Positions 53,021 to 63,273 of a DNA stretch of 64,000 nt are shown here, one piece after another. Numbering within the stretch: the stretch's first letter is position 1; each line of letters opens with the position of its first letter. A program made the translations under genes and the position numbers. The stretch is from Hyaloraphidium curvatum (taxonomy: Eukaryota > Monoblepharomycota > Hyaloraphidiomycetes > Hyaloraphidiales > Hyaloraphidiaceae): the NCBI GenBank assembly GCA_025558095.1, contig JAIVFI010000032.1:62001-126000 (forward strand), written 5' to 3'. Below the pieces are notes generated by a model that ran no database searches, had not been told where the DNA came from, and was given only the letters and a program-made list of their open reading frames with translations.

Positions 53021-54072
53021 TTACATCTTGGCCTTCTCTATCTTCACCTTCAGCTTTCGCTTGGCCGGTTTCGGCGTCTCTGACCCCGGTTCCGGCCCGG
53101 CGGCACCGGAATGTTCGCCGGACTTTCCGTTTGCTGCAGACGATCCTTGGCCGTCCTTTCCGTCCTTGGCAGATCCCTCTGCCGACGGCGAAGATGCGGT
53201 GGCTCCAGGCTTTGGCGCGCCCTCACCAAACGCCCCGAACTTGCTCGGTTTCGCTGCTCCTTTGGCAAACGGGTCTGGCAGCGCTTAACATCGCTGATGG
53301 CGTAGATCCGGCCGCCAGCACTTACCCATGAAGTCCTTGGGCTTCTCCATCGGCCGTGTTCCGTACTTGCTGCCCCACCCCATCTTGAACCCGGGCGGAT
53401 AAAACCCCATCGGATCCTCCGGAGACTGCTCTTCTTCAGCCTGCGGCGGGCCCCCGAACGGATCTCCATCCCAATCGGGGCCCATCCAGCTGTCGCCGCC
53501 GAAACCGCCTCCGAAGCCGCTGAAAGAACCCCCAAACCACGCATCTGGGTCAATTCCCTCAGCCCAAGACTGCCACTGGCGATACGCCCCCATCGGATCG
53601 AAGCCCCTGCCGCCCGAGGGACGGTAGGTGTCCTCCGAGGCGCCGAAGGGCGACTCTCCGGGGGTCCATCCCGCGCTATCGTACATGCGCCGCTTGTTCC
53701 CTGCCGGGCAAATCAATCCTTCCTGTTCTGCAATAGATCGTCGGGCAAGAAGACGTACCGTCAGATAGCACCTCGTACGCCTCGACGATGAGCCTGAATC
53801 GCACGTTCGCCGCGTCAACGTCCCCTCCGGCACCCTGCTGCTTGTCCGGATGCCAGATGAGCGCTTCCTTCCGATACGCTCTCTTGATCTCCGCCGCAGT
53901 GGCTTTCGCCTCGATATTGAGCACCTGCGATCCGGCGTTCACCGTGAAACTCCGGCGAGAAGACCGGGCCATTCAGGGCCACCCAGCGCAGCGGCCGCAC
54001 CTCATAATAAGTCTTGAACATGGGTCCAGCCTTCTTCTTCTTCTTTGCGTCGGCCTTCGGCGGCGGCGCCAT
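53021..54072 (-). CDS. J-domain (DnaJ/Hsp40) co-chaperone
   Basis: It should stimulate Hsp70 ATPase. Exon 1 (MAPPPKADAKKKKKAGPMFK) ends in TYYE; splicing brings in VLNIEAKATAAEIKRAYRKE and LIWHPDKQQ with the HPD motif. The J domain is followed by a Gly/Phe/Trp/Asp-rich segment (FGGSFSGFGGGFGGDSWMGP), then a Lys/Pro/Ser-rich tail ending KRKLKVKIEKAKM after the last splice near 53287-53330. No Cys-rich zinc domain is present, so it is a short type II/III protein. The basic N terminus suggests cytosolic or nuclear location. It is divergent from the cupin gene across 104 bp. Confidence 0.85.
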
Positions 54073-54176
54073 CCTGCCGGCACGGCCTGGAGGTCAGGTG
54101 GTCCTGCACGCGTCGTGATCGGTTGCGAATCGGAGCCCAACCGCAAAAGCGATTGCAGCGGTGTCTCCCAACGACG

Positions 54177-55312
54177 ATGTCGAAGTCCGCGCCCCTCGAG
54201 CGCCGGCCGTTTCCCTTGGTTGCTCTGACGTCGCAGGGAGGCGGCGCTGCGCGCTTCCAGGATGTCGAGAGGATGTTCACCCACCACCCGACTTGTGAGA
54301 CATCGCGTCCCATTTGGTAGACGGTATCGGGCGAAAACTGACCGGTCGACGCGGCTCAGACGGCGTCCGAATGGGCATGACCACGGGCGACCAGCTTTCG
54401 CAGGCAATCTTTGTCAAGTGGGTCTCCCCGCAACGGCTTCATGCTCCGTCGTTCTGACAACCGACGCTCGCGCTCCTTCGACCACCCAGATTCACGCAGG
54501 AAACTCCCGTGAGCACATCATCTTGCTTGACCGTCCGATTCGGGCGACTCACATCGTCACGGCCAGGTGAACGTCTTTCCGTCCCCGTACTACATCATCG
54601 TGCTGCGCGGAGGCCTCCGGATCACCGGTGGTGTCGGCCAAGACCGCACTTTCGCCGTTGGAAGCTCGCTTGTTCAGATTGACACCGCCAACGGCACAAT
54701 CGAGCCTTGCGCGACCCATGCTCTCGCGCTCATCCTAACGACCAAACCTCTGCCGCACACGGTCGCAATGCAGCCCGTCAAGAAGGGCTCCGAAGAAGCG
54801 TTCAATCTCGTCACGCTCAAGGTGCTGCCGAAGGGTCTATCGGGCATCGAAACCCGCTTCGTCACCCTTGACCGGACCTGGGGCCCCGGTTTGAAGACCA
54901 GTCCCACGATCGACGTCCTCGGTAGGTCACCGACCGTCTGGAAGGAGAACCGAAATGTTCATGCTCCGGATGCTCCCCAGGGATGTCCCTGTGTGACGCT
55001 CACCGCGATCTGACGGCGCCGCTGCATCCTGCGTACAGCAAGTACCTCAACTGGACCACATGGCTGTCGGACGGCCGTGCCGAGTTTGCGACCTCCAACG
55101 GCCAGACGGCGGAGGTCGGCAGGGGCGACATCGTGCTGTTCGACGACAGCGAGGGCGACGGACACGCCTACCGGGTAGCCAACGGGCTGCCGGTGAAGCA
55201 GGTCTTCATCACCTTGGCGCAGGAGGTGACCCGATACGGCACTGGACCTACCGGGTTCGAGGCTGGCTTGGAAGGCCGCGCTTGGGACGAGAAGCCCAAA
55301 GCGAAGCTGTGA
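54177..55312 (+). CDS. Cupin-like protein with a 19-nt micro-exon
   Basis: Five exons (54177-54294, 54360-54417, 54490-54508, 54567-54921, 54981-55312) give 293 aa, all junctions phase-consistent. The N-terminal half has PYYIIVLRGGLRITGGVGQD and the C-terminal half has VGRGDIVLFDDSEGDGHAYR, both with the spacing of cupin beta-barrel strands (G-x-GD and a late His). Metal ligands are incomplete, so enzymatic activity is uncertain. I do not recognise a specific subfamily. The micro-exon encodes FTQETP together with flanking bases. Any model that omits it loses the frame. Confidence 0.65.
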
Positions 55313-55548
55313 AACGTTTGCGGTGACTGCGGCGGGAGGAGTCGTCGTGTGCAAATACAAACGCAATGCTATGGAGTTTCAATTCGGTTAGATCCTGTCC
55401 TTGGTCTCGACGCAGTCGGTCGGGCCGCGATTGTCTTCGGTGGGAACGACGCCTGCGCAAGCTCAGCGCGCGGCCAACTGAATCCCCGTCCCTCGCCGCG
55501 TACCGAACTCCGTGACCGTAACGCATAGCGTTCGCTGCGACGGTCGCC

Positions 55549-56404
55549 ATGTCGTACAATCCTCTGGAATGGATCTTCGGGCGGGCAAAGACGCCCGCCG
55601 AGATACTGCGGACGCACCAGCGCGCCCTGAACCGCGCGATACGGGACCTGGACCGGGAGCGGACGAAAATGGAGCAGCAAGAAAAGAAGCTTATTAACGA
55701 CATCAAGGTCGCGGCGAAGAAGAACCAGATTGTGGGCGCGCCGTCCGGGTCTGCCTTCCGGGGTCTGACACCCCCCCTCCTGGGCCGGTCCTCCCTAGCC
55801 GGCCTGCAAGGTCATGGCCATGGACCTTGTTCGGACGAGACGATATGTTCAGAAGTTCTACGCCATGCGGACGCAGCTTCAGGCCGTGTCGCTCCGGATA
55901 CAGGTGGGACGTCGCAAGCCTGTTGACCGGGCGTCCTTCTGACGCGGTGTACGTAGACCATGCGCTCCAACCAGGCCATGGCGGACGCCATGAAGGGCGT
56001 GACGAAGGCCATGAAGTCCATGAACCGGCAGGTCAACCTCCCTGCCATCCAGAAGATCATGATGGACTTTGAAAAGGAGTCGGAAATGATGGACATGAAG
56101 GAGGAGATGATGAACGACGCCATCGACGACGTCATGGATGAGGAGGGCGAGGACGAGGAGGAGAGCGAGGCCATTGTGCAGCAGGTCTTTGACGAGATCG
56201 GCATCAATTTGGACCAGCAGGTTAGAAGGGAAACTCGTGGTGGGGATTCGACCTTACCAACTTCATTCTCCGCAGCTTGCAGACGCCCCGACGGGAAAGG
56301 TGGGGCAGAAGGCGTCGGCGGAGAAGGAGGAGGAGGGAGATCTCCTTGCAATGTCGGACGATGCCGCGCTCCAGGCACGGCTAGAGAATCTGCGTCGGGA
56401 CTGA
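55549..56404 (+). CDS. VPS2: ESCRT-III subunit Vps2 / CHMP2
   Basis: This component of the ESCRT-III polymer mediates membrane scission in multivesicular-body formation and cytokinesis. MSYNPLEWIFGRAKTPAEIL, KLINDIKVAAKKNQ, then MDLVRTRRYVQKFYAMRTQL and MRSNQAMADAMKGVTKAMK follow CHMP2A closely. An acidic region (DDVMDEEGEDEEESE) precedes the C-terminal MIT-interacting helix (ALQARLENLRRD), which carries the L-x2-RL-x2-L pattern recognised by Vps4. Four exons are needed, with introns near 55735-55810, 55900-55959 and 56221-56275. Plus strand, upstream of the Tma46-like gene. Confidence 0.92.
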
Positions 56405-56706
56405 GGGCATCGCGAGATGGTGGAAGCTTGAACCTGGTTGCTGTTTGTATTGATGTCTCGATGTTCTTTCTCACAGCGAGTCTAGTCCAGAGTCTATAGT
56501 CTGGCCGGTGATTGGTGGTCCCCAGTGCTCGGGTTGGACGACCAGCCGACGTTCTTCGCCAATTGAGTGGACGTTTGTTCCCCCCCACCAGCACGCTCAG
56601 GGGCCGCGATTCGGCGGTCTTCTTGCCGCTGGAGGCGACGATTTGGTCGCCAAGCGGATCTTCTGGAGGTTCCCCGCTCTAGAGCCGCTCGGCGGCGACC
56701 GCCGCG
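56405..56706. other. Short intergenic region
   Basis: These 302 bp lie between two plus-strand genes and contain the Vps2 3' UTR and the promoter of the zinc-finger gene. No further element was recognised. Confidence 0.3.
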
Positions 56707-58229
56707 ATGCCGCCAAAGACGTCGGCAAAGGCCGACCAGAAGGCCAAGGCCAAGATTGTCGAGGACAAGACCTGTGCGTGTCATACGCATCGCTACCGAA
56801 GGCATTTGTTGCCTCGTGGCGAAGGCCGACGCGTCCGATGGCGGCGTGCTGACCTGTCCTTTTCAAGTCGGGCTCAAGAACAAGAACAAGTCCGCAAAGA
56901 TGGCCAAGTACGTCGCACAGGTGCAGCAGCAGGTGAATCAAATGGGCAACAGGAAGGATCAGGTCAGTACCGATGCTCGCGTCGGGGATTTGTCGGCCGA
57001 GCCGCTCACTGACGCGGGCGACCGTTCCACCAGCAAACGGCCGAGCAGAAGAAGAAGGACGCGGATGCCAAGAGGGCTGCGGAGGAGGCCAAGAAGAAGG
57101 AGCTTGCCGAGCTGTTCAAGCCCGTTCAGCAGCAGCAAAAGGTTCCGTTCGGTGGGTTTCTTTCGCTGCCATTGAAGTTCCCGCTTGACCCTTGACGGCA
57201 ACAGGCGTGGACCCGAAGACGATCGTCTGTGCTTTCTTCAAGTCCGGGTCCTGCGAGAAGGGCAGCAAGTGCAAGTTCTCGCACGACCTCAACCTTGAGC
57301 GAAAGTCCGCAAAAGCCGACATCTACACCGATGCCCGCCAAAAGGATGAAGGTTGGCCTCACCGACCGCCAACTAACCGACAGTGGCTGATGTTAGTGTC
57401 TGTTTTCCAGACTCGATGGAGAACTGGGACCAAACGAAGCTGGAGGAGGCCGTGGCCACGAAGCACGGCAAGGATGCGACCAACCTCAACAAGGCGACGG
57501 AGATCGTCTGCAAGTACTTCTTGGACGCGATCGAAAACAACAAGTACGGCTGGTTCTGGGAGTGCCCGAATGGCGGCGACAAGTGCAAGTACCGGCACGC
57601 GCTGCCGCCGGGTTTCGTTCTGAAGAAGAAGGAGACGCCGGAGGAGCGGAGAGAGCGCGAGGAACGGGAGCGGGAGAACCAGATCACGATCGAGGAGTTT
57701 TTGGAGACGGAGGTAAGCGCGCGCTCCGGCTGAAGAATCACCGGAACTCACCATTCTCTTTCTCCAGAGGCACAAGGTGGAGGCCAAGACGCCGATAAAC
57801 CTGGAAACGTTCACCGCGTGGAAGCAGCGGCGAAAAGAGCAGGCCGCGGCGGATGAAGCCAAGAAGAAGAAGGAGAAGGAAGCGGCGTACCGGAACCAGA
57901 AGGCGGGCGGCAAGGCCACCATGTCCTTCTCGGGTCGCGAACTCTTCGAGTTCAATCCCGAGATGGCGGTCGGCCAGGACGCCGAGGACGAGGGTGCCAT
58001 GGGTGCCGAAGAGTACGCCGACCGCTCGGCGTCCGAACACGGGGACTCGGACAAGGAGGCGGGCGGCATCAGCGGGGACGACAGCGACGGCGAGGAGGAG
58101 GAGGACAACGGAGGACCGGTGGACGGGCTGGCGAAGAAGGTCGGCGAGATGGAGGTCAACGAGGAACTGTTTGCCGAGGAGGACGTGGATCTCGGGGACG
58201 ATGACGATGGTGACGATGAAGAGGAGTGA
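56707..58229 (+). CDS. TMA46: CCCH zinc-finger protein ZC3H15/DFRP1 (Tma46-like)
   Basis: Partner of the DRG1/Rbg1 GTPase on ribosomes. The N terminus is [20 protein letters not shown]; two CCCH fingers follow: [20 protein letters not shown] and [14 protein letters not shown], the order seen in ZC3H15. The DFRP segment ([18 protein letters not shown]) is intact, then an acidic tail ([14 protein letters not shown] onward). About six exons; one intron after RQKDE has a GTTGGC donor (57352). Lys/Glu-rich coiled helices lie between the domains, as in the family. Length after splicing is close to yeast and human proteins. It ends 242 bp before the F-box gene. Confidence 0.92.
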
Positions 58230-58470
58230 TCGGTTGTTCCGTGGCATGGGCTCGGTCGACCAAACAGCCATGTGCAGGAGAGCCTCTTGTACAGGGGCAT
58301 CAGTTAAAAGTATGCTTTTCTTTGGCTCGAATGCCGCCTCGGCCTCAACTCGGCCTACAGTTGATGATTGGGCTCCTTTGGAGAAAGAGAACACACCTCA
58401 CCGCACTTCTCGGTCGAACGGCTGATCTCGCCTTCACCGGGTCGTGGGAGCAGCAAACTGTCTCCATTTA

Positions 58471-59871
58471 ATGACCTCCGACGATGCCGCGGCGCCGTCA
58501 CTCTCGACGCTGCCGCACGAGCTGGTCGCCCAGATTCTTGCGAAACTGCCGCTCTCCTCCCTTTACACCCTGTCCCTGGCCTCCAAACACCTCTACTCTG
58601 TCGTGTCTGCCCACGGAGTGCCCCTTCACGTCCGAAGAAGATGGCTGGGTGCCGGACTGGGAGTCTACGTGCCCTTCGTTTTGCCCAAGGACGCCGGTGG
58701 AGGGTTTTGGTGGTCCCTGGCGCGGCGATGCGACTCGTTGGAGCGAGCGGAAGGCAAGCCGAGGGTCATTCACGGCGGAGCGAAGCGCCAGGGGAGGGGA
58801 GGGTCGGGATTCCTGCCCGTGGTGAACCTGGATCCGTCTGGGATCCTGCTCCTTGGCCTCGGCGATGCCGTGGAGGTTTGCCGGCTGTCTGCGGACGGGT
58901 ACGGCTTCCAGACGAGGACGATTGTTGCTCGACCACATGGAAGGGTCGCCCCGGAAGGCGACGTGACGGCGATTGCCGTCGAACGCACTGGGGATGATCT
59001 GGTGTTCTGGACGTCGTGCTTCGACGGCACTATGAGGCGCCATGCACTAAAGTCACCAAAGGAGAAGGCACTTTTGAAGCCCAGTGAGGCGGAACAGCTG
59101 CTCAAGAGGACCAGGAAGGACGCGCAGCTGGCCCTGACTCCTGCGACAGCCGCAGAGACGGCCTGCGACCTCTACCTGGACGGCCACGCCGGCCGGATGG
59201 TGTCTTCCATTGACGTTCGGACCGCAGACTCGTCGGCTTTGTTGCTTAGCGCCGGATTTGACGGCACGGTCCGGCTGTGGTCGGCCCCCGCTTGGCGCGC
59301 AGACGAGAGCGAGTCACCGATCGATCTCCTGGACACGTACCGGTTGCCGTCGACCGGCAGATCTTCCCGACCCTGGGCCGTGCGCTTCCTCTCCCGCAAG
59401 GCCACGGTCGCCGCCGTCGGACACCGGGCACTCGGCCCCCACAAAACCGCCGCCGACTCGCTCACCCTGCTCAACGCTCTTCCCTGCGGCACCCTTTCGG
59501 CCCGCCGCCTATCCGCGCACCGCGGCGCGACCTACGGGCTGGCATCAGCCTCGCTCCCCCACGCTTTTGCGTCGGCTGGGTACGACGGCACCGCAGCCCT
59601 CTGGGACCTCCGCCTCGCCGACCCCCTCGCGCTCACGTGGGACGACCTGGACGACTACCCCCTTTATTCCATCTCGTGGGACGGCGGGCACCGCGTCCGG
59701 GTCGGCACGGGGCGGCACGGCGTGTGCCGCGAGTGGGACGCGAGGATGCTCCGCGAGCCGCGGAGGAGCGTGTTCGCGTTCGGGAAGGACACGCCCGTGT
59801 ACGGGCTGGGGTGCGATTTGGCGAGGTGGTTCGTCGGCGGGGAGGGGTCGATCGCGGTCGTGGAGTTTTGA
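58471..59871 (+). CDS. F-box and WD40-repeat protein
   Basis: A 466-codon intronless gene. Residues ~10-55 form an F-box (LSTLPHELVAQILAKLPLSS), the Skp1-binding motif of SCF ubiquitin ligases. The rest is a WD40 propeller: recognisable blades include LLSAGFDGTVRLWSAP and FASAGYDGTAALWDLR, with weaker blades before and after. It would select a substrate for SCF; the substrate is unknown. A valine/phenylalanine C terminus (SIAVVEF) closes the propeller. The start MTSDDAAAP is chosen because the upstream frame has no conserved content. It converges with the MTA/SAH nucleosidase gene. Confidence 0.8.
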   Translation: MTSDDAAAPSLSTLPHELVAQILAKLPLSSLYTLSLASKHLYSVVSAHGVPLHVRRRWLGAGLGVYVPFVLPKDAGGGFWWSLARRCDSLERAEGKPRVIHGGAKRQGRGGSGFLPVVNLDPSGILLLGLGDAVEVCRLSADGYGFQTRTIVARPHGRVAPEGDVTAIAVERTGDDLVFWTSCFDGTMRRHALKSPKEKALLKPSEAEQLLKRTRKDAQLALTPATAAETACDLYLDGHAGRMVSSIDVRTADSSALLLSAGFDGTVRLWSAPAWRADESESPIDLLDTYRLPSTGRSSRPWAVRFLSRKATVAAVGHRALGPHKTAADSLTLLNALPCGTLSARRLSAHRGATYGLASASLPHAFASAGYDGTAALWDLRLADPLALTWDDLDDYPLYSISWDGGHRVRVGTGRHGVCREWDARMLREPRRSVFAFGKDTPVYGLGCDLARWFVGGEGSIAVVEF

Positions 59872-59880
59872 ACAAAGGAC

Positions 59881-60040
59881 CGCGGCCGTGGAATCTTGAT
59901 CGAAGGCCGGAATACATACAGGTTCTGTCCCTCTTCCTCAGTCAATTGCTCATTGGTCATCGACTTTTGAACGGGTCGGGTCGCGGCCGTCGAGTCTTGA
60001 TCGGGGCCGCAATACATAAAGGCTCTGTTCTCATCCCTCG
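59881..60040. repeat. Imperfect tandem ~55-bp repeat between convergent stops
   Basis: Units at about 59881-59934 and 59982-60040 share CGCGGCCGT, GA(A/G)TCTTGATCG, AATACATA and GGTTCTGTCC-like blocks. They lie just after the F-box/WD stop and run into the stop of the convergent nucleosidase gene. Duplicated AATACATA sequences could serve as poly(A) signals for both transcripts; this is positional inference. Confidence 0.55.
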
Positions 60041-60756
60041 AGTTCAACATCGTGGAACAGAGCGTCGACGACCTCGGCCGCGTGCTCCGCCGCCCGTGGC
60101 ATCCAGGTTAAGAATTCATCCTCAATGTGTCCGGCGTGCTCGAACCTATCGGAGATGGTCTTACAGACCGCCCACGGGATCTTGGCAGTGTCAGCCGCAA
60201 ACGCGATGGCCGCGGCCTCCATATCGACCGCCAGTGCTCCGGGAACCCTGGAAAGAAGGTCCATCTTCGACGCGGTGGTCCCCGCGAACATTGCCCCCGA
60301 CACCAGCACCCCTTTCATGGCCGCCTTTGGCAGCGACGCCAGCAACCCTGCGTCCGCGTTCATCACGGGATCGGGCCTCTCGCCGGGGGAAATGCTGACG
60401 TGCAGCGCCCCGGGCCGCATCAGGGCGGTCCCCTTATCCCCGAGAAAGAGGGCATCGTGCTGGACGACGGCCGTCGCAATGACGAGGTCGCCTGGCCTTA
60501 AGTCGGCATGCAGAGCCCCCGCAACGCCGATGAGCACCATCCGGCGAAGAGCAAACCGCGACAGCAGCACGCCGCAGGCCCATCCCGCCGCGATGGGCCC
60601 CACGCCGGCGCGAGCGAGCAGGATGCCGTGCTTGGGGGCGAGGAAGGCCTCCACGGGCAGGTCCGGGACGCGGGAGAAGGAGCCGGGGGGGAGACGGGAG
60701 CGCACGGCCTGCAGCTCGGTCGGCATCGCGGTCAAGACCAGTGTGAGGGGGTCCAT
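60031..60756 (-). CDS. 5'-Methylthioadenosine/S-adenosylhomocysteine nucleosidase-like protein
   Basis: A single 241-codon exon of the PNP/UDP phosphorylase superfamily. The order LTAMPTELQAV, LARAGVGPIAAGWACG, GDLVIATAVVQHD, ALAVDMEAAAIAF and KTISDRFEHAG fits the bacterial-type MTA/SAH nucleosidase: VDMEA supplies the ribose-binding Glu and ISD the catalytic Asp. It would split MTA or SAH into adenine and the thio-sugar, serving methionine salvage. Most fungi use MTA phosphorylase and SAH hydrolase instead, so a transferred gene or a different nucleoside substrate is possible. The start MDPLTL is the first ATG; the longer frame begins with TTG. Confidence 0.78.
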   Translation of the reverse strand: MDPLTLVLTAMPTELQAVRSRLPPGSFSRVPDLPVEAFLAPKHGILLARAGVGPIAAGWACGVLLSRFALRRMVLIGVAGALHADLRPGDLVIATAVVQHDALFLGDKGTALMRPGALHVSISPGERPDPVMNADAGLLASLPKAAMKGVLVSGAMFAGTTASKMDLLSRVPGALAVDMEAAAIAFAADTAKIPWAVCKTISDRFEHAGHIEDEFLTWMPRAAEHAAEVVDALFHDVELEG

Positions 60757-61002
60757 GGCGCTAAGGGTAAAGGAGACGCCGAAGCCGCCACCCAAATGCC
60801 GAAGCCGCCAGCCAAAATCCCAAATCGACTAGATACCCTGCTCGGGCGTGCTATCAGACCCAAGAGGCCGGCAACAAGCGCTGCATGCGCCCCTCGATCG
60901 CGCGACTTTGAAGGTGGAGGGTGGGAGACCCTTTGGGTCGTATGACGATCACCACGCTGGGACCCCTGCATCCGACCTCTCCCGAAGCTGTGTCCAGTCT
61001 CC

Positions 61003-61752
61003 GTGCTGCCTCTCCGCCCTTCGCTCCTGCGTTCCCGCGCACTACGCATGGCGCACTCCGCCATGCCGTCGCCGTCGCCCTCCCCGTCCCCGGTCTCGCC
61101 GGCGCTGCACGGCAGGCCGCACCTGCTCACGCCGCCGGACACGGGCCGAGGCCGCCGGCGCTCGCGGGACGAGGACGCCGAGGCAGCCCTCTTTCGCAGC
61201 GCATCGACGCCGGCGGGCGCCGCGTGCGTCGATGCCCTGCGGCTCGCGACCCGGAGTCCCGGGCTGCTGACGCTGCCGACGGGCGACCTCCGGGTCTCCC
61301 CGCCCCACCGGACGCACTCGCCCGCCCCGCGGAACTTCCAGCGCCGCGATGTTTCGCCGTCGGCCATGTCGCGGATGCTGCACTCGACCGCGCGGAGGGC
61401 GCTGTCGACCCCTCGGTGCACGGCGCCGGACCTGACCGTCGAAGTGGACGACACGCTGGACATTACCGACGTCGTGTACGCGGACATGTCGAACGTGAAA
61501 GGCAAGATGCCGGAGCACCTGGTCACGGGCCCGGGCGCGAGGCAGAAGATCGCCAAGCTGCTGGCGGACGACCTCTCGCACTGCGCGTCAAAGAGCCGCC
61601 TGGCCGCGGGCTTCGCCGCCCTGCAAATGACACGGATGGCATACCAGCAGATTGCTGGCGGTGGTGACGGGCTGCCCGAGGGGTCTTCCTACGAGGGGCG
61701 ACTGGACGACGACATGGTGGTGAAGAAGCTGCGGGAGATGGTCTCGAATTGA
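61003..61752 (+). CDS. Unrecognised protein, 249 aa
   Basis: A single-exon frame with no family I can name. The N-terminal half is Pro/Ser/Arg-rich and disordered (MPSPSPSPSPVSPALHG). The C-terminal ~110 residues look folded: VEVDDTLDITDVVYADMSNV, then KMPEHLVTGPGARQKIAKLL and AALQMTRMAYQQI. The first residues (MLPLRPSLLRSRALRM) are Arg/Leu-rich and could be a mitochondrial presequence; MAHSAM at 61048 is the alternative start. It is divergent from the nucleosidase gene across 246 bp and converges with the carrier gene. Confidence 0.5.
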   Translation: MLPLRPSLLRSRALRMAHSAMPSPSPSPSPVSPALHGRPHLLTPPDTGRGRRRSRDEDAEAALFRSASTPAGAACVDALRLATRSPGLLTLPTGDLRVSPPHRTHSPAPRNFQRRDVSPSAMSRMLHSTARRALSTPRCTAPDLTVEVDDTLDITDVVYADMSNVKGKMPEHLVTGPGARQKIAKLLADDLSHCASKSRLAAGFAALQMTRMAYQQIAGGGDGLPEGSSYEGRLDDDMVVKKLREMVSN

Positions 61753-61978
61753 TGCCATTCGGATGTGGTGTGCCGATTTGATGCTCTTGCCATTCTGATG
61801 TATTAGCCGTCTAGTCTGGTCAGATCTAGATTCTGCTGCAAATTAAACTGTCGCCGACGAGATGCGACCGCGACCTCGTCTTCTGGGTATCATCCGCCAT
61901 GTCAAAGCAAGAAGTCTGCTCCCCTCTGTCCCCTTCCTCTCCGTGCTGGCAAAAGGAGCTCCTGTAGCAACACCTCCC

Positions 61979-63015
61979 TCACTTCTTCTCCAAACTGGCA
62001 TAGTACCGCAGCTTGAACTGTTCGAGGAGCACGAACGCCATCGTGTTCCACCCCCCGATCCTGGCGTCGGACGACGTCAGCCCCCGCCTCCAATCGGCAC
62101 AAGCAGCAGGTTTGCAGCCCACCTGGCAAAGTTGGGGACGAATCCCTTGTAAAATCCCCCCACGCCCTCGTTCTTGAGGATCTTGACGGCGCAGTCCAGC
62201 GCCCCCGAAAACTCCTTCTGCCCGCCGACCGTCCGCGAGTTCATCACACGCGTCTTCACGACGTCGATCGGCGAACCGAGGACGGTCGCCGCGAAGCCCG
62301 CGGACAGCCCCGCCATGACGTGGGTCGTGGCGGTGTTGGGCAGCCCGGCCCCCAACAGGCTTTCCTTGACCTGGTCGAAGGTGGCCAACTCCGTCGCCTG
62401 TCCATAGCGTCAGCCTCGCTTTTGTCGCAGAAAGACCCCCGTAAACCCCACCGAAATGAGCGAATTCCTCAGCAGGTTCGGAACGTACCCCCTCCACAGC
62501 CCGCGGATCCCCTCCGTCGCCGCAATCTTCCGGTAGGCGTCCAAAACCCCGCTGTACAGCCTCGGCACCTCCGGCGGCGCCCTCCCCTGCGCCTGCAGCC
62601 GCACCTTGACCGTGTCCGCGGGGCTCGCCACGGTGATCCCGATCGCCGAGGTCGTCAGGCCCGCCAGGATCTTCTGCGGCAGCGTGGGCAGCAACCCGGC
62701 CTCGACCGCCTCCTTCCCCATGTAAAAGTTGCGCACGGGCTCGTACAGGCCCAAACGCAGGGGCGCAAACACCGCCTGCCGCTGCAGACCGGCCGTGACG
62801 CCCCGCCAGAGGCTCGGCAGGCCCTCCTGCCGGGCCATGGTCGCGAGGCAGTCCGCCAGACCCTTGTAGTGCGCCCGGGCCGTCGAGCCCTGGGATTGGA
62901 GCTGCAGGCGGACCTTGGCCGTGTCCAGGGGCATGGTCGAGAACTCGGAGATGCCGGCGGCGCCGAGGGACAGCCCGAGGGAGACGCCGACGGGAAGGGG
63001 GGGTTGTTGCGCCAT
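61979..63015 (-). CDS. Mitochondrial carrier, uncoupling-protein/dicarboxylate type
   Basis: An SLC25 protein of the inner mitochondrial membrane. Three repeats each show the carrier motif: MPLDTAKVRLQLQ, SPADTVKVRLQAQ and SPIDVVKTRVM. LWRGVTAGLQRQ, FAPLRLGLYEPVRN, ILAGLTTSAIGI and GFYKGFVPNFAR followed by WNTMAFVLLEQFK parallel UCPs, more than yeast Dic1. Three exons: 63015 to about 62456, about 62408-62128, and about 62054-61979; the joins RNSLIS to ATELATFDQVKES and PNFAR to IGGWN are in phase. Proton leak or dicarboxylate/aspartate exchange are both possible. Confidence 0.87.
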
Positions 63016-63273
63016 CCCGGCGGCAAGACGGCCGAGAGAATGAGATCAAAGGGCGAAAGGAACGAGAGCCGGCAAAAGCCGGAGGACGGGAAGCGCCGGG
63101 GGGTGGGGGATTTTGTCGCAGCTTTGTTTACGGCGAACAGCTCAAAGACATCACTCGCTTCTCTGCCAGAGAGAAAGCAAACACCGGAATGCTGTCAATC
63201 TATGATTTTCGAACTACAGGCCTAGTGATATGCGTCTCTGAATGCCTCCGCCCCCTTCCCTTTTGTCCATGCC

